Shown here: positions 44,388-54,626 of the stretch, in pieces
How positions within the stretch are numbered: position 1 is the first letter of the stretch
Layout of the letters: each line of letters starts with the position of its first letter
NCBI GenBank assembly: GCA_030512295.1
Contig: JAULSR010000001.1
Span: 3,557,001-3,621,000, forward strand
DNA length: 64,000 nucleotides
Origin: Bombardia bombarda
Taxonomy: Eukaryota > Ascomycota > Sordariomycetes > Sordariales > Lasiosphaeriaceae
Reading direction: 5' to 3'
Translations under genes and position numbers: made by a program
The notes under the pieces: model-generated
What the model was told of the DNA's origin: nothing
The model's input: only the letters and a program-made list of their open reading frames with translations
Databases searched by the model: none

Positions 44388-46390
44388 CTACTCTGGTGGA
44401 ATCACCGGCATGGTGACATAATTGTCCAGCCCATCTCCAAAATGAATATGGTTCTGCCCAGCAAACCTGGCAGGCGGTCTAACAACAAAGGAATCACAAG
44501 TCAGCATTTCCTGGATATCGAATTGAACAACACAGATGCAAGAATGACTTACCGATCACTGCTCGAGTTGTGCTGAAAGATGCCCGACCCCTGAGTATCA
44601 CCACTGCTCACCTCAACCACAATCCTGCCCCCCTTGTCCACCACCACATTCGTCGGCCAGAGCTCTACATCCACCCCATAGATCTCGCCAGCCTTGACGG
44701 GCAGCACATCTGAAGACAGGTACTCGCGGTGAGGCAGCCACGGCTTGTGCTTGGGGCTCTCGTCGTGCACTGCGCGGCTGCTGACGCGAAGCCAGCCCTT
44801 GCAGAGCGGCACCGGGTCGCCCGCCGTACCCGTGTAAAAGATCTCATGCCCCGACGCGTCCAGGTGTCGGAGAGTCAAGAACAAGTCAATGTCGACTTCG
44901 CCCTTGTCTGCTGCATCCACCTTCTCTGGGGTGACGGAAATGTTCAAGTGGGCGACGACATGGCCCGTTATCTCGGTCTCCTCCTCGAACGGCGGGCTGG
45001 TAAAGTTCGCCGCTTGTTGGTTGTCTAAGCTGCCTAGGGCTTGGTATGAAACCTGACTTGGACCCGACGACCCGCCAGAACTGGGCTTGGTCTTGGTGAG
45101 GGACTGATCCGACCCAAGGTAGAAGTTTGTGTACTGCGTCCTGGGAATGGGCCAGGCGCTCTCTTCGCGCTTCTCGTACGCCTTCTCCTTCTCGGCATCG
45201 TTGAAGCCGATATTACCCTTCCGGAGCGTCACTGTCACTGGAGCCACCTTACCAGGTACGCTCCAGCCGACCGTATCCTGACCTTTCAGAAAAGCGCCTA
45301 AGAAGCTCTTCTGCAACTCGACCTCCTCGTGGTAGTAGAATGGCAGATCGTGTCGCCCCGTGATGAAGCGCAGGTACTTGAACTGCGAGCCGGCGTAGGT
45401 ATATCCCAGGACGTTGCCGCGCAGGTGGAGGAGGATGCCGCCCCAGTTGGCCACGCTGAGCACCGGCACCTCGATGTCTTCGAGCTGGTATTCCTTGCTG
45501 GCGTAGTAGTCGTCGTCGCGGAAGCGGTTCGCCTCGTTGTCCGTGGTCTGGTCCCTGCGGTTGGAGACAAGAACATCTTCAGAGAGGTCGCCCTCAATGG
45601 TCTCTTCCTGTCCTCTCGCTCCGGGACCGTCAGGTGGGAATACTATCTTTGATCGCCCGGCTCTGCCGTACTGGTTGACCAGGACTTGACGGTTCCACCA
45701 GAAGTTGATGAATTTGTTTGAAAGGATGCCGCCGTGTCTGCATCTGTCGCGGTAGTAGTCCGACATGCCCTCCCACGGGATGATGGCTGCCAGTCCCTTT
45801 GGTCGACGAGCGGCTACCCGCCATTGAGAGCCTGGTCACTTATGTTAGAGAGTAGAAGAATACCGGGATGCCTCGTGAGGGATACACTTACCCGCATAGT
45901 ACGAAATCCCCAGCAAGCCAACCTTGCCCGTCGACCACGGCTGCTCAGCACACCACTCCACCACATCAAAGAAGCATTCGCTCGTGCCTCGGCTCATCGT
46001 ATCAAGCAGCCCGGGGCTCTGGCCCAGTCCGCGCTCATCCGCCCGGACTATTGCATAGCCCTCGCGGCACCAGTACGCGGGGTCGGGCGTCTCCCAGGCC
46101 GAGTACTTGGACCGGTGCTCCGGGTTGACCTCGCTAAACGAGCCATTGTGAAAGGTCTCGTAGGAGATGTCCTTGCCATATGGCCCGTACGTGACCAGGA
46201 CAGGGTATTTGCCATTGGATTGCGAGGTCAGCGGCAGGTATACGTTGGCGCGGATGGGAAGAGGGGAGTTCTTGAGCGGGATCGAGACGTTCTTCATGAA
46301 CGTCAGCCCGTTTGCCGCATCCTCAAATACCTCTTGGAGGTCTCGGAGAGGTGGCGTTTTGATCTCCGCAGCTGTCGTGGTAGAGCCCAT
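44388..46390 (-). CDS. CocE/NonD-type hydrolase (S15 X-Pro dipeptidyl-peptidase fold)
   Basis: Alpha/beta hydrolase of the cocaine-esterase / X-Pro dipeptidyl-peptidase group. Exons are 46390-45892, 45831-44553 and 44478-44388 (introns 60 and 74 nt), 622 residues. The N-terminal domain has the conserved YPVLVTYGPYGKD and EGYAIVRADERGLGQSPG motifs and the nucleophile elbow LLGISYYAG (Ser163), which is interrupted by the first intron. A helical cap contains GRHDLPFYYHEE. The C-terminal jelly-roll domain (ITGHVVAHLNISV, EIYGVDVELWPTN) ends in the short third exon with NHIHFGDGLDNYVTMPVIPP. There is no signal peptide, so it is probably cytosolic. Substrate is unknown; members cleave esters or amide/peptide bonds. 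It could work with the nearby dioxygenase in aromatic breakdown, but this is only neighbourhood. Confidence 0.92.
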
Positions 46391-47149
46391 GGTTTATCAC
46401 GTGTGGTTGTTGACAATGACGAGTGCTATTTATTGGGGTGTTCAAGCCACAACAGCTCTGGGGTAAGGAACCTGGGCTACCTTCTTTTCTCCGATTGGGA
46501 ACAGGACAATCTCAATCAAGTATACGAAAGCCAAGGCGGTAAGTAGGGAAGCATGAGGGGATAGTGAGCTTTCCCTTCTTCACATGAGACGAACGAACAC
46601 GCAGGGGAACACTGACATGCCACCACCACTGCCGTTAGTGGTACTGCTCCCCCACCGGCAAATGCTCATGTTCTGGGTCGGAACGGTGGGGGCGGGGAAG
46701 GTCCCCTAGAACTAATAATCAAGGGACAGATCTTGTGCTGTCCACCTCCTCCTGCCTGCCGCTGTGGGGTGGTGTCTAGCGGACCTCCTCTCTCCCGAAG
46801 TCCGGTTACTCAACCCTGACATGTCTCAGTTTGTGAGACATGTCGGGGGTCCGATGGCGCTGAGCTGAGAGCTATAGATCACTAACAAGCACGATTATCA
46901 GCTGCATGGTGAAGCTCGACAAATACAATGCACGGCAAGCAGTTGCAACAAACCTGGACTGGAAGGACTGAAGAAAAGGCCTTGGACGTATCCAAGCTGC
47001 TAGACTAACATATCGAGATACACAGCCATTCTATGCCACGGGATTCTGCTAATTTAAAAAGAGACATGGCAAGCATGATATAACCAAGACCTATTACAAT
47101 CAATTACAACCCACCCACCACTTGATTCAGCCCTGCTCTCAAGTATCAA
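46391..47149. other. Intergenic region
   Basis: About 760 bases between two minus-strand genes. A short inverted repeat around GACATGTCTCAGTTTGTGAGACATGTC (46817-46843, written as half-sites GACATGTCTCA / TGAGACATGTC) is the only structure noticed. Confidence 0.4.
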
Positions 47150-47673
47150 TCACAGCTCGCCCCCTATCTTGGTCTCAAAAGCCCGATCATTAGCCCTGCC
47201 TCCCGTCACTCTCCACAACCAGGCGATGGTCTGTTTAGAGCATATCTCTACTCAGCAATGGCAGTTATGCAATGATTTTTGCTTTCAACATTGGCGGGGA
47301 CTAGGACAAGACTCACCGACTTCAGCCACACGCCGTGCATCATGGTAAAGATGATGGCCGACTCGACCCGGTTGGATCCCCATGGCCGTGATGCGCGGTC
47401 CAGTTGCATGTTGACGGGCCGGTAGGGCGGCACCTGGCGGTAATCGGTTTCCCAGCCTGGGGGGTTCTGCTGGGTTGAAGAAGTTGGTGTTTGAGGTGTT
47501 GTTGACTGTTGCTGCTGCTGCTGCTGTGGTTGTGATGGTTGTGGTTGTTGGCGGGCTGCTGTCTCGTCGATGCCCGAGGACAGCACGATGCTGTAATCGC
47601 GCAAGTAGTCTTGCGATGATGACATTGTCATCATGCTCGTTGTCATTGTCTGGCTGCCGCTGGTGGTCGACAT
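47150..47673 (-). CDS. Small Gln-rich hypothetical protein, two exons
   Basis: 145 residues from exon 1 (47673-47317) and exon 2 (47230-47150), joined across an 86-nt intron with GTGAGT donor and AACAG acceptor. The N-terminus is Met/Ser/Thr-rich (QTMTTSMMTMSSSQ), then a Gln/Pro run (QPSQPQQQQQQQ). A short ordered part (WETDYRQVPPYRPVNMQLDR) and a hydrophobic helix (RVESAIIFTMMHGVWLKS) continue across the splice into TIAWLWRVTGGRANDRAFET. The conserved-looking C-terminal half suggests a small membrane or mitochondrial protein. No family is recognised. Without splicing, the frame runs on for 22 less plausible residues. Confidence 0.7.
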
Positions 47674-48346
47674 TTTTGTTTGCTTCTTTCGTTTACTTTT
47701 CTCTGGTTTGGTTTTTGGAACAGATTTGTTTCTGTTAACACAATATGTTGATGGATGGGAGAGAGGATATGATGCCAGACAACGAATTGGCTGATGGAGT
47801 CAAACTCCAGCCCACTCAGGCCCTATTATGCCTGTAGGTTGCACTATATCCTAGTAGTGACCAGGAAGAGCTGCAGGTCGTCGGCCGGGGACATGACCAG
47901 CCAGCCATTTTCTGCAACACTCGAACCAAACAGAGCACATCCCCCACATTCCGCTGCCGCTGTGGCGCTTCCCCCCCCCCGGGGCGCGCCATTGGAATTG
48001 GACTCGGCCTAAACTCTACTAGTCTTCAACACCTCGATGCATCTGTATTAGCTCTCAAGTGGTAAATGCCGAGTGAGAGCTTCTATCCCCAGGATTCAGA
48101 AGAAGATAGCCATGATCTACTAGATTTCTTTTCTTCGCTATTTCTAGTATTGCTACTTCATCAAAATTTTCCAAGTTTGTCTTGTTCGTCACCGAACTTG
48201 CCTTTCATCTGTCATACCTACCTATCTGATATCATATCATCCTCCTGATGGACTACTAGGTAGTCTAGCCTTTACACATAAAACATACCCACCTGCCTTA
48301 CATAGTACCCCTTTCTTCCCCAGCTCCAATCAGCACAGCAACACCA
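47674..48346. other. Divergent intergenic region
   Basis: About 670 bases between divergent genes, with a C10 run at 47971-47980. No supported gene; presumably two promoters. Confidence 0.4.
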
Positions 48347-50127
48347 ATGACATCCCTAAACGAGACGACAGCTATGGCGCTCGACCGCCTCGAAGCCGCA
48401 GCTATCGACGGCCGCACAGAAAACATACGCTACCGGCAGGACCAGCTGCAGAGCCTGCACCGCGCCCTCGTCGAGCACGCCCATCTCATCTACAATGCGC
48501 TGTCCAGCGGCAGTGATAATGGCCGGGATGCGGGGAATTTGAAATCGTCGTTTTCCAACGAGTCCGAGGCCGAATACTACCTGACCATGGAAGCGGTCCG
48601 CTACTTTTATAAAGGCTTGGACTTTGATGCCGAGCTGGAGAATGAGTACAAGATAGTGAAAAAGAATGAGGACAACCATGACAGGCGGGCTGGGTTTGGA
48701 GTGGTGGTTATTCGACCTACTACACACACGAGGCTGTATTCTGTGGTTGTGCCCGTGGCGGCTGCGGTGGCGGGGGGGAATTGTGTTGTTCTTGAGGTTT
48801 GTTTGGCTGTTTTCGTTCTTTTCTTCCCTTTTTTTTTAAAATAGCGGGACAGAATGAATCGTGCTGACGCATATACAGCTCGAAAAGCAGGACTCTAGGA
48901 ATAGGGTGGATGAAGTATTATGGGCAGTATTGCCCAAGGCGCTAGACGTCAATACCTTTTGCATTCTTACGGACAAGATCTCAAAGGGTTCGATTACAGA
49001 GACTGCTGTGCTCGTGGACCAGACTGGTGAAGGGTGGTTGCCGCAAATACAGAGGCATCAACTCGTCTCGCCAGCTAGCTCCCGGACCGTGGCGTTCGTG
49101 GACAGGACGGCCGACATCGAGACAGCAGCAAAGGCAATTGTGTTGGCGCGATGCAGCTTTGGCGGGTCGTCGCCGTATGCGCCCGACTTGGTTGTGGTGA
49201 ACGAGTTTGTCAAGACAGACTTTGTCGATGCGTGCACGAGGGCTGCGGGGGTGTTGTTACCGAGGGGCGAGGGCAAGGAGGAGTTGGAAGATGTCGCAAA
49301 AATAATTAAGGATGCTGAGGAGAAAGGGGAGGTGGGGACTGGCTATGGCGGCGAGAATGCGTTTACAATGGTGCATATCCTTGATCGGTAAGTCCTTCCC
49401 CCTTTTTGAGAGACAGATCTAATATATCTTACGCTTTGTTTATTGACTGGCGCAACAATAGGAACACGGCTCTCATGAAGATGAAAATCAGCGGCTACTT
49501 CCTTCCCATCATGAGCTGCACGGGTCTCGTAGACGCTGTGTTTGGAACTGAATTCGAGTAAGTAAAACAATATCTACCCCTTAACGACAAATAACATAAC
49601 CCTAATAATACAACGACAGAAACCCACTCTTAGCAGGCTACTTCTTCGCCGAGCCCGGCGCCGCCAAATACATGTCCCAGCACCTCCGCTGCCGCGTCTC
49701 CTGCATCAACCAGATCCCCATACATCTCCTCGTCGGCCCAGCCGCCCCCATCTCCAACACCGCGCCACCAGACTATCTGTACCGCTACTCCAAGAACATG
49801 TTTTCCATGCCGCGTCCGCAGTACGCCGAGCCGTTGCCGGCTGTATTCAAGCCTGCCGAGGAGCTGCTACTGCTGCAGCCCCGGGCGACTGATGATACAG
49901 AGCAGCCACTACTGGTACTTGCGAAGAAGAGCGCACGCAAGCTGGCGACGAGGCCGCTCAAGCCGACGGGGCAGCCAATCACGAATGACGGGGTTGGGTT
50001 CTTCGAATCGGGCCTTTTCCTCGCCGGGGGGATTACTCTTACCGTTGTAGTGGCGGCGGTGGGGTGGACGAGCTGGGCTTTGGGGAGGAGGGGATGGGAG
50101 TTTGTTGGGAGGTTGAGGGGGGAGTGA
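48347..50127 (+). CDS. Aldehyde-dehydrogenase-like membrane protein lacking catalytic residues
   Basis: Four exons (48347-48796, 48879-49387, 49462-49557, 49620-50127; introns 82, 74 and 62 nt), 520 residues with the ALDH fold. The N-terminal helices (ERTENIRYRQDQLQSLHRAL-like stretch) and the Rossmann segment (VVVIRPTTHTRLYSVVVPVA, AVAGGNCVVLE) are as in fatty-aldehyde dehydrogenases. Where active enzymes have a general-base Glu motif (ELGGKSP), this one has LVSPASSRTV. Where they have GQxC followed by APD, it reads GGSSPYAPD, so the Cys position aligns with Pro249. The C-terminal half keeps FFAEPGAAKYM and GVGFFESGLFL. A TM segment near the end (FLAGGITLTVVVAAVGWTSW) suggests tail-anchoring. 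It is probably a pseudoenzyme, though a different active Cys (C242) cannot be excluded. Confidence 0.85.
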
Positions 50128-51192
50128 TGCTGATAAGTGAGGAAGGATGGGTATATTGATCTTTTCTTCTCTTGGGATACCTACTGTATGACCTGAACTG
50201 CGGCACGCTTTGGTAGTACTTCAGGTTGGTTTAATGCCAACATTTCCTATGACTACGTGAATGTGGTTACGTGGTTATTGACAGTTGTAAGAAAATATTG
50301 GAATGCGGTCATCATCCAGGTTTGGGCGCTTAGGTTGTCTGCCTGTTAAGAAGCAGAGGACTCTGAGAGTATGTACATAAAATAATAACCATGAAAGTGA
50401 AGTACCTCGCCAACACAAATTACGCATACGGTACAGGAAAACACACCATCAGAGTTAATCTTCATTGATGTGCTTTATTAGGTACTACCAACACGAACCT
50501 TGATTCCCTCATCGGAAGGTGGAGTGGATGGGCTGGAACCATGAATGTGATCAAGTCGGAAACAAGCCTTCCACTATAATAGTAAGTGCGGGGAGAGGGA
50601 TGATCCCGTACCTTAATGCACTGGGGTGCATCTCGTCTCACCCACCGGCCCCACCTACCGGCAAGGCAGTAACCTTCCCCCGCCGGAGTCCGTCCCAATC
50701 GGGTCGAGTACCTACCTGAACCTCACTCACAAAGAAAGGTTGTGATCGGGGAACTCTACGGTGCCCATGTGGTGCAACTCACCGCCTACCCAAACAGCTT
50801 TCGAGGGCCCAGCACTTCGTACCTACCTGCCTTTTTTTGCCTATGCAATGTTTGCTACACTTAACTTGCTGAAGCACATTGATACTGCTACAAACCCATA
50901 CATGCCCATCTGTCTGTCTGTCTATACCCCCCAGTAACCAGAGTAATCACGCCTAATAGCAAAAGTATACATACAACCTAAGTTACAGTGATCAAATTAC
51001 TCTCTACCTTGCCTATCTTGCCTACATTTATACCTGAGGTGCTTATAGACATCCATCGACTTGCCTTTATTCTGTCTTTTATACACTTTCCGCGATAAAC
51101 AGGTAACTGGACAAGTGATCCATCTCAACAAAACAAAAACTCATAAGAGACAAGAGCCCTACTGGGTAATTGGTGATTTACGTGTTCACATC
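50128..51192. other. Intergenic region
   Basis: 1.06 kb before the dioxygenase gene. Contains several TACCTACC-type words and TCTGTCTGTCTGTC (about 50910). An open frame leads into the dioxygenase ATG but looks like leader sequence. Confidence 0.4.
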
Positions 51193-52257
51193 ATGGCGGT
51201 TGACGACAGCAACGACCATACCAATAGCAGCGGCCGGAAACAGCCAATGGCTCCCGTCCACCTCTTCTCCCACGGCTCAACCATGATGCTGGGCGAGGAG
51301 AGCGCCTCCGCCAGCTACTGGAAGAAATGCGGCGACGAGGCTCTAGCCAACGGCATCGAGCACGTTGTCATGATGGTAAAACTCACCTCCTTTAACACAC
51401 TCAACAACATACCCAACTCTAAACAAAAACAGGGCGCCCACTGGGCCACCACCTCCCCCAAATCCGGCATCCTCATCTCCGCCAACCCACACCCCGACAA
51501 GTCCCCCGTCGCCTTCGTCGGCCCCGCCAAATACAAGCCCTACCAGCTCGTCCCCGACCTCGCCTTCGTCCCCACCATCCAGCGCCTCCTCGCCGCCGCC
51601 GGCATCCCCTCCGCAGCGGACCCGACCTTTGACTGGATCCACGACACCTACCTCGTGCTCGTCCGCATGTTCCCGGACCGCTGCCCGCCCACCACCATCC
51701 TCAGCATGAACGCCCTCTTCGACCCGCACCTGCACGTGGCCGTCGGCGCCGCCCTGCGCCCCTTGCGTCGTCGCAAGACTCTCTTCATCGGCTCCGGCGG
51801 CGCCGTCCACAACCTCTACCGCAACGTCTGGGGCCCCATGCTGCGCTACCGCGACAACTTTGCCCAGCCGACGCCGCCCGAGCCGTGGGCCCTCGACTTC
51901 CGCCAGGAGGTCATCGATACCTTTTGTGCTGGGCACCACCACGCAAGCAGCAAGACGACCTCGGAAGAAGAAGCAAGAGCGACAACAACAACCCCTCCGT
52001 CATACGGAGAGGAGATTCGCAGCAGCCCACGCGGCGTCGGCGGCCCCATGCTTCGCCGCAAGGCCACTAGCCTCATGAAGCACCCCCGGTACCGCGATGC
52101 CCACGCCACCGACGACCATTTCATGGCCATCATGTTCGTTGCCGGGCTCTGCGGCGCCAAGGACGATGTGGGTATCAAGGGCATCATGGGCGCTGAGGAT
52201 TGGGAGCTCACCAATATGTGCAACTCGCAGTTTACATTAGGAGGCTGGGATGACTAG
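51193..52257 (+). CDS. LigB/DODA-type extradiol aromatic-ring-opening dioxygenase
   Basis: Non-heme iron (or zinc-binding) dioxygenase of the class III LigB family, like plant and fungal DOPA 4,5-dioxygenases. Exons are 51193-51375 and 51433-52257; the 57-nt intron (GTAAAA...ACAG) is in frame, so the raw ORF reads through it. The spliced protein is 335 residues. Three metal-ligand His positions are visible: FSHGST (H27), DWIHDT (H131) and AVHNLYRN (H187); GAHW at 62-65 is another family motif. SMNALFDPHLHVAVGAALRP matches the family core. A Ser/Thr/Glu-rich insert (about 245-275) is unusual. ATG 51193 (MAVDDSNDH) is preferred over an upstream ATG whose extension is leader-like. It could open catechol-type rings in pigment or aromatic catabolism; the substrate is not predictable. 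Confidence 0.9.
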   Translation: MAVDDSNDHTNSSGRKQPMAPVHLFSHGSTMMLGEESASASYWKKCGDEALANGIEHVVMMVKLTSFNTLNNIPNSKQKQGAHWATTSPKSGILISANPHPDKSPVAFVGPAKYKPYQLVPDLAFVPTIQRLLAAAGIPSAADPTFDWIHDTYLVLVRMFPDRCPPTTILSMNALFDPHLHVAVGAALRPLRRRKTLFIGSGGAVHNLYRNVWGPMLRYRDNFAQPTPPEPWALDFRQEVIDTFCAGHHHASSKTTSEEEARATTTTPPSYGEEIRSSPRGVGGPMLRRKATSLMKHPRYRDAHATDDHFMAIMFVAGLCGAKDDVGIKGIMGAEDWELTNMCNSQFTLGGWDD

Positions 52258-54597
52258 AATAGGGGTGCAGGGTATAGTAGTGGGGATAATGTGAAAAAGG
52301 AGATAGGAACAAAAGTGGTACTGTTCCTGTGTATTCTTCGCCAACTCATCTGGTTAGTAAAAAATGGTTAATTCTTTTGAATATGCAACGTTTCCAGGGG
52401 GTTAGATAGATCAGATCTCGCCTACCTTCTCCCAAAACCCTGGGACCAAGATTCCGAGATGGAAAACCCCCTAGGATGGATCCCGATTTCCACACATGTG
52501 CGTGCGGCGTATGTTGAGCGTAGTCTCAGGATACGCTCGAGAAGCCACGTAAACACCGGGTTCGTATCTGAATAACTTCTCACGGGTACGCTGCCCGTTC
52601 TGGGTATATTTCCTGCTCGTTGGGCTGTTTGTTTCAACCCACCTGCAAAATCGGCGGGCGATGCGATCGATCATGGTGCTCATGGCAGGCCGCAGCTCAT
52701 CACCCAGATCGGGACAGAGCACATTTCCGTGTGTAGTCTGAATTATCGTGGAGATCGTTCAGTTTGCTTCGATTCTCGGAAAATGCTGCTCGATGCTTCC
52801 CCGCCTCCGTGCCTCGTGTTTACCTTTTGTGTGTCGGGGGGCCAACGAAGCCTCGATCGTGTGGGGCCTGTATTTATTGGCTTGTAACGTCAGCAATTCA
52901 TTAAGTATTACCGTCCTGCGCGACCCCAGGCTGGATCTAATATTGGATCGATCATCGGGATCTGGAGTTCGATTCGATAGAGATGATACCCACTCACTCG
53001 GCTTGACCTACCATGAGATATCACGACGAGAGTTGTCTGCTCAAAATCATGGCGAGAACAGACTTCCAGAAACCGACAATGAACAGGTCTGAGAATGTCG
53101 GTCATAGGTTCGATCCTCGGACTCAACACAGTTGCTCGAAATCGGGTTGTTTGTTAGTCCGCTAGATTCCAAATTTGCTGAGCCAAATAAGAAACCAAGG
53201 AGTTATGCAGACATGCGCAAGCGGCCAAGTGATTGGCTCCAGAACCTCTAAATGGCCCCCAATAATAGGCGGGAGGTCCCATGAACACAAATAGAAAACC
53301 GACCGAGGGAGGTATGGTGACACGGCATGGCAGTGGATCCTGAATAGCCGATGTCCTCTGAAGCCCCTTGCTACTTTTGTCCCCATGCCCATGCCGCTGG
53401 CGGCGGGCCGTCATGCAATGACGAGGGAATGAACAAAGTCTTGCGTCTCAGGACAGCAAGTTATATCGCCGCTCGCCCAATTTCTTCAGCCCACTTATCG
53501 AATACGACAGGTACGCAGATAGGCTTGCATGGCCAATATCGATGGGAGGTCACAGGAGGACCCGAAACACGGGTATTCTGCATGTCCTAAGCTGCTGCTC
53601 CGCGGGCAAACACCGACCACGTCAGTCAGGGCATGGCTTGCAGTTGTGAGAAGGGAAGTATCTTGAGATCTAAAGGATGTTACACACATCACCGTCATCG
53701 AAGCAGCGGCCCGATGGGTAGCTGCATAAGGTAAGTTAGCCCTGGCGTGCCCATCCCAGATCCCCGGCACTGGGGGACAGGACATCAGACCAGGGGTTTG
53801 TCTGCAAGCTCTTGTCGTTTCGCATGCATATGACGTGCGCCTCATGCTTCTTCTGCATGGTAGTCAAACGGATGGTCCGAACACTAGTGTAGATATGGCA
53901 ATGACCACCCCTAGGGCTTGTAGGGTCGGGGAGAAAAAAGAAAAGCCCCTTTACAAGGGATCCTAGATTTGAGAGGGAATTGACAAACCTTCTCTCCCAA
54001 TTCCACAACCAACAAGCCCGCGTCGAAGAGAGCACGAAAACCGTTCGGCATATTGTCCGCTAGGTCGATTCTTTGACAACCGTCAGTCAACTCGAATTTT
54101 CTCCTGTGCGTGTCGACAAACACGAGCTCGTGGCGTTCTGGAACGTGTGCCAATCACGAGGCTATTGGACAATAAACACTTGTTTCTTATCGGAGTGGCG
54201 CACAAGAGACAAACGACACACACACACACACACGACGCGAGCAGCCCTGGCCGGTCTCGCAAGGCAAACACGATGAAGGGAAAAAAAGAAAACTGCAGCT
54301 GGTCCAATATTCGGGGTTCCCCTCCCCCGGAGATTTGGCGAACCGCGCCAAGCTGGTCTCTCTTGTTATCATTGTCGGTGAAGCGGTCCCTATTGACGTT
54401 TTCCATGATCGAAAACTGCCGAGATCTTTTCAAAAGTACTCCCAGCTGAGTATGATCGAGAACTCATGCGTTCGAGGCTGGGATCGAAGTTTTGAAGAAC
54501 AGAAGAAGAGCATCAGCGGAAATCAGATCGGAGCAAGGAACGGGCGGGATGGACTTGGTTTGCCCATGGAGCCGGGCCAGTCGAAATAAGTCGCAGG

Positions 54598-54626
54598 GCA
54601 GCAGCAGCAGCAGCAGCAGCAGCAGC
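54598..54626 (+). repeat. (GCA)9 microsatellite
   Basis: Pure GCA triplets in noncoding sequence; likely polymorphic. Confidence 0.95.

Noticed and set aside
44388..52257. CocE hydrolase, ALDH-like protein and extradiol dioxygenase as an aromatic-degradation cluster
   Set aside because: Mixed strands, an unrelated small gene in between, no regulator or transporter, and the ALDH-like member appears catalytically dead.
53105..53115. GGTTCGATCCT, resembling a Pol III B box
   Set aside because: No A box at the right distance and no cloverleaf can be drawn on either strand.
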